Positions 1 through 5,658 of a DNA stretch of 15,691 nt are shown piece by piece; the first letter of the stretch is position 1; each line of letters begins with the position of its first letter. Under the pieces are notes generated by a model. That model did not search any database. It saw only the letters and a list, made by a program, of their open reading frames with translations, and was not told the origin of the DNA. A program made the position numbers and the translations under genes. Source of the DNA: Candidatus Roizmanbacteria bacterium CG_4_9_14_0_8_um_filter_34_12 (GTDB lineage Bacteria; Patescibacteriota; Microgenomatia; UBA1406; GWC2-37-13); assembly GCA_002789465.1 (NCBI GenBank), contig PFTH01000129.1:1-15691 (forward strand), given 5' to 3'.

Positions 1-287
1 TTCAGGGAAAGTTCTGGGAAATGGATGATCAACTATTCGGTAAGCAAGATATTTGGTCAACCAGCCCCAACCCAAGACAGAACTTTATCAATATGGCAAG
101 TGAAATAAAATTAGATATTGAAAAATTTAAGTCAGATATGGATTCAAAAGTCGTAAAAAACAAGGTCCAAGCCGATTTAGCTTCAGGTAATAAAGCGGAA
201 ATTAACTCCACCCCAACTTTTTTCTTGAACGGTAATAAAATTGAGTTGACAACTTTGGATGAATTTAAGAAACTGCTACTTAAATAA
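1..287 (+). CDS. DsbA-family thioredoxin-fold protein, C-terminal part (5' end outside the window)
   Basis: The open frame enters from the left edge (first whole codon at base 3, beginning QGKFWEMDDQLFG) and ends at TAA 285-287, so the internal ATG at 21 is not the real start. The segment GKFWEMDDQLF matches the helical insert of DsbA/DSBA-like thioredoxin domains, and NSTPTFFLNG is the cis-proline loop with the following strand, which packs against the active site. The CXXC motif and any signal peptide or membrane anchor would lie upstream of the window. Family members are extracytoplasmic disulfide oxidoreductases that oxidise or isomerise secreted proteins. A strong hairpin follows directly, so the transcript probably ends here. 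Family assignment is firm; substrate and redox direction cannot be judged. Confidence 0.85.
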   Translation, partial: QGKFWEMDDQLFGKQDIWSTSPNPRQNFINMASEIKLDIEKFKSDMDSKVVKNKVQADLASGNKAEINSTPTFFLNGNKIELTTLDEFKKLLLK

Positions 288-312
288 AGACAGTCTTATA
301 AAGACTGTCTTT
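286..312 (+). terminator. Hairpin terminator after the DsbA-like gene
   Basis: A perfect 12-bp inverted repeat, aaagacagtctt (286-297) and aagactgtcttt (301-312), encloses a 3-nt loop and begins on the last two bases of the stop codon. The T stretch after it is short (ctttagt), so termination may be partial. The stem is symmetrical and could act on either strand. The next gene starts 17 bases further on. Confidence 0.65.
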
Positions 313-328
313 AGTAAACGTAATAACC

Positions 329-1177
329 ATGAACCAATTTAATTTACAGATAGGAAGTAATCATACGCATGCGCTTTTCGCGATCCCACAATCCGACCAA
401 TATCAAACCATAAGCCAAATTGTAATCAATCCTAAAGTAAAAATAATCCGAGACAAGATTTGGGATAATACGATATTACTCACTAATACAAAAATCGGTC
501 TTACTTTCCACCAACAACCGAAAATCATCAAACAAACAATTAATCCAACATTAACAATTCAAGATTACGCGCCACGATTAATAAAAGAACATTCTTATTT
601 ACTAGAATCAAATAGATTTATCAATGGACAAGATTCAAGGATTAAAAAAATTATGGACGATTTAAAAATCGCCCCTATAAAAGATACATCGTTATTGATG
701 ATGATAAAATCGCTATATATTTATACGCTTGATAATCTAATATATGGCAAACCAATCGATAATCTTTATTCCTATGATCAAGCATTAACTGAAAAAATAA
801 CTGACTGTGGAGGATTTTCAACTTTATTATTATCGTTATTACAATCTGTAAATATTCCAGCACGCTTAGTAGTTGGTTTCCTAATTAAGGAAGAAAATAC
901 TTTTCAAAAAGTATTTAGAACTTTTAACTTTGCACTTTTAACTTTTAACTTTCTTTCCATGCATGTCTGGGTCGAAGTATTATTACCTGATTCAACCTGG
1001 TTTCCACTTGACCCAGCAGTTGAATGGCGCAGGAATAGGGGTCTAACAAAAAGACAAGGAGGATTTGGTATAATTCCTGCTGACCGATTAGTCGTTTCCC
1101 ACGGACAAGATTTTATCATTCCACATTCGAATAATATATATAAAGTTGATTTGTTACAGAATCCATTAATCGTTTAA
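329..1177 (+). CDS. Transglutaminase-like (papain-fold) protein
   Basis: A 282-residue protein with the transglutaminase-like core. The nucleophile is Cys160 in TDCGGFSTLLLSLL, followed by the usual helix and NIPARLVVGF strand. The catalytic His is His212 in MHVWVEV and the Asp is Asp228 in WFPLDPA. Bacterial members are usually cysteine proteases or peptidases, often near envelope genes. No signal peptide or membrane segment is visible, so it looks cytoplasmic as read. Residues about 196-209 (RTFNFALLTFNFLS) come from a low-complexity DNA repeat placed just before His212. The next gene, a DegT-type enzyme, follows after 34 nt and a FemAB-type enzyme after that, suggesting one envelope-related unit. 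The substrate is unknown. No Shine-Dalgarno sequence precedes the ATG. Confidence 0.85.
   Translation: MNQFNLQIGSNHTHALFAIPQSDQYQTISQIVINPKVKIIRDKIWDNTILLTNTKIGLTFHQQPKIIKQTINPTLTIQDYAPRLIKEHSYLLESNRFINGQDSRIKKIMDDLKIAPIKDTSLLMMIKSLYIYTLDNLIYGKPIDNLYSYDQALTEKITDCGGFSTLLLSLLQSVNIPARLVVGFLIKEENTFQKVFRTFNFALLTFNFLSMHVWVEVLLPDSTWFPLDPAVEWRRNRGLTKRQGGFGIIPADRLVVSHGQDFIIPHSNNIYKVDLLQNPLIV
911..958 (+). repeat. Low-complexity repeat (aacttttaacttt units) inside the transglutaminase gene
   Basis: Three near-copies of acttttaactt stand in a row, interrupted by one tgc. The translation is the repetitive RTFNFALLTFNFLS, which lies between the strand after the catalytic Cys helix and the catalytic His. 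On the other strand the units read aagttaaaagttaaaag, closely like the units in the intergenic DNA at 13838-13875. The insertion keeps the frame. Confidence 0.7.
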
Positions 1178-1205
1178 TGTTACAAGTTACATGTTTCATG
1201 TTTAA
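1178..1205 (+). repeat. Short ttacatgtttcatgtt-type intergenic repeat
   Basis: The 34-nt gap between the transglutaminase and DegT genes is mostly made of gttacaagttacatgttt and catgttta, a run of related 7-8 base units (gttacaa, gttacat, gtttcat, gttta). It leaves no room for an ordinary promoter and shows no ribosome-binding site. It is a different sequence family from the repeats inside the neighbouring genes. Confidence 0.5.
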
Positions 1206-1211
1206 TAAAAA

Positions 1212-2438
1212 ATGATCTCCACTGACTTTGCACCAAATGAAACATGGGATGACGCCTGGCAATCAGTCAAAATGATGTTCAAACCTTGGCTATGGAAACA
1301 AGGTCCCAGCCTAAAACAAGTAGACTGGCAAATACATCAACTATTTGCTAACAACCATGCAACTTGGTTTTTAGCAGGCAGGAGTGCTCTATATTCCCTA
1401 TTAAAAACATTAAATTTACCGCCTGGAAGTAAGATCCTAGTACAGGGATACACCTGCGAAGCTGTGGTTTTACCGATAATTGTACTCAAACTTAAACCGG
1501 TTTACGTCGACATAGAAAAAGAAAGTTACTCAATGAGTATAACTGATTTAAATAAAAAACTATCGGATGATTGCAAGGTTATAATCATTCAACACACTTA
1601 CGGCCTTGTACCAAAATTTCGTGAACAAATCATTAAGCAGGCTATAGGTAAAAAACTCATAATTATTGAGGACTTGGCACACGGATGGGACAAAGATAGA
1701 ATTAAAAATTTAGAATTTAGAATTCAGAATTACTTTTGTTTATTGTCGTTTGGAAGATCGAAAAGCCTTTCTTCCGTGTTCGGCTCTGCAATATTAACCA
1801 ATAATAAACCTATAGCTAACGCATTAAATCATTATTCTAAAAAATTACAATATCCCCGCAAACTTTTTATTTTTAAATGCTTGTTGTATAAGCCTATTTC
1901 CTATTTCATTAAATTAACATATGACATATATATTGGAGAGTCTATTCACTACTTAACAAGAAAGCTAAACCTATTAATTCCAGAAATAACTCCCCAAGAA
2001 AAACTTGGAAAATATAATATAGTATTTAATAAGCAGTATCCAAATGCCTTAGCCTATCTATTACTTTTACAGTTAAATAAACTTGATCATACAACCACTA
2101 CGAGACAAAAAATAGTCAACTATTATTCAGGTGTGTTCAAAAAAAATGCACAGAAAGAGAAGTGGCACAATAAAGCTCTGATTCGTTATCCGTTATTGGT
2201 TGATAACCGCAACCAGGTGTTAAATAAAGCCACAATGGAACATGTTTATTTTGGACAGTGGTATAACCAACCGATTGCCCCGAAACAACTTGATCTAAAC
2301 AAGGTTGAATACAAAATAGGCAGTTGTCCTATAGCTGAAGAGGTATGCAGTAAAATTATTAACCTGCCAAACAATATTTCACTCAAAACTGCAAGAAAGA
2401 TTACGAGAATATTAAACGACGTTGCTTCAATAAATTAA
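1212..2438 (+). CDS. DegT/DnrJ/EryC1/StrS-type PLP-dependent enzyme
   Basis: A 408-residue fold-type I PLP enzyme. LAGRSALYSLLKTLNLPPGSKILVQ etc. (about residues 57-80) is the cofactor phosphate-binding region. PVYVDIEKES and VIIIQHTYG are standard DegT motifs. IIIEDLAHG supplies the Asp that pairs with the pyridine nitrogen (Asp154), and LSFGRSKSLSSVFG carries the Schiff-base lysine (Lys184). The family makes amino sugars for surface glycans or modifies other small metabolites, acting in the cytosol. Residues about 163-175 (RIKNLEFRIQNYF) are encoded by an in-frame DNA repeat placed nine residues before Lys184. The C-terminal third is less conserved, so the substrate is open. It lies 34 nt after the transglutaminase gene and 17 nt before the FemAB gene. 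No Shine-Dalgarno sequence precedes the ATG. Confidence 0.85.
   Translation: MISTDFAPNETWDDAWQSVKMMFKPWLWKQGPSLKQVDWQIHQLFANNHATWFLAGRSALYSLLKTLNLPPGSKILVQGYTCEAVVLPIIVLKLKPVYVDIEKESYSMSITDLNKKLSDDCKVIIIQHTYGLVPKFREQIIKQAIGKKLIIIEDLAHGWDKDRIKNLEFRIQNYFCLLSFGRSKSLSSVFGSAILTNNKPIANALNHYSKKLQYPRKLFIFKCLLYKPISYFIKLTYDIYIGESIHYLTRKLNLLIPEITPQEKLGKYNIVFNKQYPNALAYLLLLQLNKLDHTTTTRQKIVNYYSGVFKKNAQKEKWHNKALIRYPLLVDNRNQVLNKATMEHVYFGQWYNQPIAPKQLDLNKVEYKIGSCPIAEEVCSKIINLPNNISLKTARKITRILNDVASIN
1697..1736 (+). repeat. agaatt-unit repeat inside the DegT gene
   Basis: Successive units agaattaaaaa, tttagaa, tttagaattc and agaatta encode RIKNLEFRIQNYF. The same units, in the same orientation and the same reading frame, recur in the FemAB gene at 2729-2806 and, untranslated, after that gene at 3731-3758. 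The segment replaces the loop between the Asp154 strand and the Lys184 strand. Confidence 0.75.
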
Positions 2439-2455
2439 TTTAATGAAGCATATCT

Positions 2456-3721
2456 ATGGAAATAAAAATAATAAATAATCAAAATACCTGGCAGAAATTT
2501 TTTGAGGAAAATGGTTCGCCTTCGTTTTTACACTCATGGGAATGGGGAAAATTCCAAGAAAAACAAGGAAGTAAGATAATAAGATTGGGGATTTATGATA
2601 AGAATAATTTATTTGCTATTGTACTCGTAATAAAAATCCGTTCTAAACGGGGAAATTTTTTGTTTGTACCACATGGACCGATCTTAAGAATTCCCCACTT
2701 CTCCCGCCTTTGGCGGGATTCGAGGGGCAAGCAGAATTTAGAATCTTTTGACTTCGTTCAGGACAAGTTTAGAATTAAGAATTATGAATTAAGAATAAAG
2801 AATATTTTATCTACTTTAGTTAATTACTTAACTGAAATAGCAAAAAAAGAAAAGTTTGATTTTATTAGAATTGCTCCTGTTTTGTCAAATAATCCGGAGA
2901 ACAAAGATTTGTTCAAAAACCTCGGTTTTAAAGATTCACCGATTTACATGCATGCCGAAAGAATATGGCAACTACCGTTGGGTTTACCTGCAGACAAGCT
3001 ACTAGAACAAATGCGAAAGTCCACACGCTACTCAATCAACCGCGCAATACGTGAAAACGTTATGATTGAAAAACGTACTGATCAAAAATCCATTGACGAC
3101 TTTTTAGAAATTTATAAACAAACCGCTACGCGCGAACAATTTATCCCTTTTTCCCCGAAATTTATTCAAAACGAGTTTGAATCATTTAATCAAAACAATA
3201 ATGCGCTATTTTTATTTGCAATTATTAACAACAAAAACAACAATAAAACAAAATTTTTGAGTCCAGTCAGTTGTTTGAGCAAGCAAGCTTTGAGTGATTC
3301 TTCGCAATGCGAGGTTGAACGAAAAGCGAGCAGTCCCGACTTACAGTTGGGATGCGGGGTGACCTGGCGAAAAAATTTTAGTTTTATTGATAATACGATT
3401 GCTTCAGCACTTATTATCTTTACCAAAAGTACGGCTTTTTATCATCAAGGTGCAACCACTCATGCGAAAGTCCCAGGATCACACCTATTGCAATGGGAGG
3501 CAATCAAAGAAGCAAAAAAACGCGGCTGTCAATATTACAACTTCTGGGGGATACACCAACCCGGCCGCACCCCGAAAAGCTGGGACGGTCTCACTCTTTT
3601 TAAACAAGGTTTTGGAGGAGATCAAGTGAATTATCTCACAACTCAAGACTTGATATTATCTCCTAAATATTTTTTAACCTATTGGTATGAAAAATATTTG
3701 AATTGGAGAAGGGGAGTGTAA
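2456..3721 (+). CDS. FemAB-type peptidoglycan interpeptide-bridge aminoacyltransferase, with in-frame insertions
   Basis: A 421-residue protein of the FemAB/FemX family. These cytosolic enzymes use aminoacyl-tRNA to add amino acids to the stem peptide of the lipid-linked peptidoglycan precursor. Visible landmarks are SPSFLHSWEWGKFQE at the N-terminus, VPHGPIL, DFIRIAP, MRKSTRYSINRA and the C-terminal GNAT-like half with TKSTAFYHQGATTHAK, GSHLLQWEAIKEAKKRG, YNFWGI and LFKQGFGG. The protein appears longer than usual because of two segments foreign to the fold: residues about 80-116 (a G+C-rich hairpin plus agaatt-type repeats) and about 266-308 (a 130-bp element with inverted ends). Both fall in loops and keep the frame, so the enzyme may still work. 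It is the last gene of the transglutaminase-DegT-FemAB cluster. Confidence 0.88.
   Translation: MEIKIINNQNTWQKFFEENGSPSFLHSWEWGKFQEKQGSKIIRLGIYDKNNLFAIVLVIKIRSKRGNFLFVPHGPILRIPHFSRLWRDSRGKQNLESFDFVQDKFRIKNYELRIKNILSTLVNYLTEIAKKEKFDFIRIAPVLSNNPENKDLFKNLGFKDSPIYMHAERIWQLPLGLPADKLLEQMRKSTRYSINRAIRENVMIEKRTDQKSIDDFLEIYKQTATREQFIPFSPKFIQNEFESFNQNNNALFLFAIINNKNNNKTKFLSPVSCLSKQALSDSSQCEVERKASSPDLQLGCGVTWRKNFSFIDNTIASALIIFTKSTAFYHQGATTHAKVPGSHLLQWEAIKEAKKRGCQYYNFWGIHQPGRTPKSWDGLTLFKQGFGGDQVNYLTTQDLILSPKYFLTYWYEKYLNWRRGV
2693..2722 (+). repeat. G+C-rich hairpin element inside the FemAB gene
   Basis: A perfect hairpin, cccgcc (2703-2708), ttt, ggcggg (2712-2717), is flanked by cccc and gggg (2693-2696 and 2723-2726), in a gene that is otherwise AT-rich. 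It is translated as part of PHFSRLWRDSRGKQ. It abuts the agaatt-type repeat, so the two form one composite insertion. Confidence 0.6.
2729..2806 (+). repeat. agaatt-unit repeat with gacttcgttcaggacaag motif inside the FemAB gene
   Basis: The segment reads cagaatttagaat, then a non-repetitive gacttcgttcaggacaag, then tttagaattaagaattat and gaattaagaataaagaat. It encodes NLESFDFVQDKFRIKN followed by YELRIKN. The frame used is the same as for the copy in the DegT gene. On this strand the other two frames contain stops. Peptides like SFDFVQDK recur, from memory, in proteins predicted from uncultivated-bacterium genomes; a search would confirm this. Confidence 0.7.
3250..3379 (+). repeat. 130-bp palindromic-ended element inserted in frame in the FemAB gene
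   Basis: The ends are imperfect inverted repeats: aaaatttttgagtccag (3250-3266) against ctggcgaaaaaatttt (3364-3379), with tca and tga continuing the pairing inward. Inside are a small hairpin tcgcaatgcga and a stem tcccgact / agttggga (one G-T pair). G+C content is near one half, clearly above the gene around it. It is translated without stops (SPVSCLSKQALSDSSQCEVE and onward to VTWRKN) and separates the strand ALFLFAIINN from NTIASALIIF of the FemAB fold. Confidence 0.7.
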
Positions 3722-3730
3722 GCAAATAGA

Positions 3731-3758
3731 GTTTAGAATGTAGAATTAAGAATTATGA
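3731..3758 (+). repeat. agaatt-unit repeat in the FemAB-fkbM intergenic gap
   Basis: gtttagaatgtagaattaag followed by aattatga lies 10 bases after the FemAB stop codon. It is an untranslated relative of the repeats inside the FemAB and DegT genes. The rest of the 106-bp gap between these convergent genes shows no clear terminator. Confidence 0.65.
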
Positions 3759-3827
3759 TGATTTTTCGATATCAAAGTTGGTACAACCTATTTAAAAATT
3801 TAATTCTTCTTATAAGTTAATTTCTGC

Positions 3828-4754
3828 TTATTTTTTTTGCGTCCTAATAGCACTAAATGTTAAGAATACTTTACTATTAATATTGGCAATATCTTCAATA
3901 TTATTAAGTAGTACTTTTTTTTTATTTCTTATTCCTTTTCCAATTGTTATATGAGCTTCTTCAATAGTAAATCCACCTATTCGCAATATATTTAACATTT
4001 TTATCAAAGAATTTTCTGGGTTAGTAACGGGATCGTGATGAAATTCCATGATTATTTGATCGACTTGTCCCAGTTTTCCTGATTGGGCTAACTCACACAT
4101 AACGTCACCTTCGGAGCCCTCAATGTCCATTTTTAATAAATCAATATGTTCTTTTTCTTTAATTAATGTCGATAGTTTTACTTTTGGTACTGTAACTGTA
4201 AAAGCGTCGGAGTCAGTCATACTTTGTTTTCCAACATAATCTTGAGTATGATAACCTTTTCTCGGTCTGTGTAAGTAAAGAGTCGCATCTCCATCAATCT
4301 CTCCCGCTACTGCAGCATTAATTACTTGTATATCTTCCAATCCTCTACGTGCTAAGTTTTTACGCATAACGTTAAAAGTCGCCGGATTTGCTTCAATGAC
4401 AGTTATTTGTGCATTTGGCGCTCTATATCTCCAATATAAGGCTGACATCGCGCCTGGGTCGCCTCCTAAGTCAATAATTCTTGGGGTATCTGATTTTGGC
4501 TGCCAGTTTTTATATTCATCTCTTACAAAAACTTCAGTAAAAATATATCCGATTTCTATCATTCGCTGAACATAAAACATGGAGTTTTCAATTAGTCCTT
4601 GATTACCCGTGTCGCCTAATATTTGTTTTGCTTGCGCACAATCTTCTCGTACTGTTTGTTGTAATACCCAAGCTAATTCTCCGATTGGATTTGATAGCCG
4701 TCCAGTTCCCCCAAAAGCTTTAATTGATTTAACGACCTCAAGTGCATTGGCCAT
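3828..4754 (-). CDS. FkbM-family SAM-dependent methyltransferase
   Basis: A 308-residue protein. The SAM-binding motif I is IIDLGGDPGAMSALYWRY (about residues 93-110), followed by the acidic strand end ITVIEANPATFNVMRKNLA, which binds the ribose of SAM. The FkbM hallmark DLLKMDIEGSEGDVMCEL lies in the second half. FkbM enzymes methylate hydroxyls, usually of sugars in glycans or of polyketides. The extended N-terminus (about 90 residues, VLQQTVREDCAQAK etc.) is mostly helical and lacks a signal peptide. The gene is monocistronic, convergent with the FemAB gene and preceded by its own promoter. The acceptor is unknown; a surface glycan would fit the neighbouring envelope genes but that is inference. 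Confidence 0.85.
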   Translation of the reverse strand: MANALEVVKSIKAFGGTGRLSNPIGELAWVLQQTVREDCAQAKQILGDTGNQGLIENSMFYVQRMIEIGYIFTEVFVRDEYKNWQPKSDTPRIIDLGGDPGAMSALYWRYRAPNAQITVIEANPATFNVMRKNLARRGLEDIQVINAAVAGEIDGDATLYLHRPRKGYHTQDYVGKQSMTDSDAFTVTVPKVKLSTLIKEKEHIDLLKMDIEGSEGDVMCELAQSGKLGQVDQIIMEFHHDPVTNPENSLIKMLNILRIGGFTIEEAHITIGKGIRNKKKVLLNNIEDIANINSKVFLTFSAIRTQKK

Positions 4755-4760
4755 ACACCT

Positions 4761-4789
4761 ATTGTATTACGATTTACGCGTTTTTTCAA
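4761..4789 (-). promoter_or_regulatory. Promoter of the FkbM gene, implying a leaderless mRNA
   Basis: On the minus strand ttgaaa (-35, 4784-4789) is followed after 17 nt by tacaat (-10, 4761-4766). Only 6 nt separate the -10 box from the ATG at 4754, so transcription would begin at or next to the start codon. Confidence 0.65.
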
Positions 4790-4816
4790 GCTATAGGTTT
4801 ATTTGGTATAAGAATA

Positions 4817-5650
4817 TTAAATATCAAGATGAGCAATGAGAGGATAATGATCGGAACCCTTTAAATATAATTTTCTACAACTAATGCTTAAAATATTTTT
4901 TGTCCAGATAAAATCAAGCTTTTTTCTCACATGCACATGTAAGTTTTTTATTAGTAGTTTAAAAAAAACACCTCCGATTTTAATATCTATCTTATTTAGA
5001 TCTGCTGTCCATCCACTATCTTTAGAGATATCTACAAAATATTTACCAAGAGTTTCGTTTTGCATTATTGCTTCTTTCCCTCTTTTTAATAAGTCAAAAT
5101 TATTAAAATCTCCACAAATTATTTCATGACGAATGGATTTATTTTTGTTTAGAATACCCATTAAGTATGATAATTGTTTTTTTCTATTTATTAAGCCACC
5201 ATTCTGATCAAGATGTAAACTTGTTACCCTTATGCTTATGTTTTTATATTTAAAATATCCAATTATCACTCTTCTTTGAAATGGAACTGTGATCCCTCCT
5301 GCAATCCATGAGAATATTTTTTCATGAATAGCTAAGGATTCACTATGAGGTAAAAATTCTTTCTGTTCTTTTTCTAAATCAAGTACTTTATTGTTCCAAA
5401 TAATACAATTTCCCATTTCTAAAAATGATTCATCTTTACCAAGATTATAAATAGCTCTCCAATCGCTACCCAATTTATTTAGCAAAACATTCACTATAAA
5501 AGTTTTATCGGGGCGATACAATACTTCTTGTAAACAAAATATAGATGTTCCCATATTTGCCATTTTTAAAATAGTTTTTTTTACTTCTTTAGGATGTTGG
5601 GAAAATTGAATATTATATGTAACAATTACCAGTTTTTTTATTTTTTTCAT
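4817..5650 (-). CDS. Endonuclease/exonuclease/phosphatase (EEP) family protein
   Basis: A 277-residue protein with a complete EEP active site: Asn13 in TYNIQ, Glu42 in CLQEV, His146 in TSLHLD, Asp181 and Asn183 in GDFNNF, Asp246 in LDFIW and the Asp267-His268 pair in GSDHYP. The family comprises Mg-dependent phosphodiesterases and phosphatases: DNA repair nucleases, neutral sphingomyelinases and phosphoinositide phosphatases. No signal peptide is seen; the Lys-rich start MKKIKKLVIV is short and probably the first strand. The gene starts 8 nt after the stop of the PLD-PHP gene, so the two are co-transcribed. A phospholipid or nucleic-acid phosphodiester substrate is plausible for both products, but nothing here decides between them. 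Confidence 0.85.
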   Translation of the reverse strand: MKKIKKLVIVTYNIQFSQHPKEVKKTILKMANMGTSIFCLQEVLYRPDKTFIVNVLLNKLGSDWRAIYNLGKDESFLEMGNCIIWNNKVLDLEKEQKEFLPHSESLAIHEKIFSWIAGGITVPFQRRVIIGYFKYKNISIRVTSLHLDQNGGLINRKKQLSYLMGILNKNKSIRHEIICGDFNNFDLLKRGKEAIMQNETLGKYFVDISKDSGWTADLNKIDIKIGGVFFKLLIKNLHVHVRKKLDFIWTKNILSISCRKLYLKGSDHYPLIAHLDI

Positions 5651-5658
5651 TTTGATTG

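Noticed and set aside
3190..3426. Minus-strand frame of 78 codons within the FemAB gene
   Set aside because: It is the shadow of the inserted element and of FemAB sequence, without any recognisable motif or initiation context.
4884..5129. Plus-strand frame of 81 codons opposite the EEP gene
   Set aside because: It is antisense to a gene with all catalytic motifs intact and shows no features of its own.
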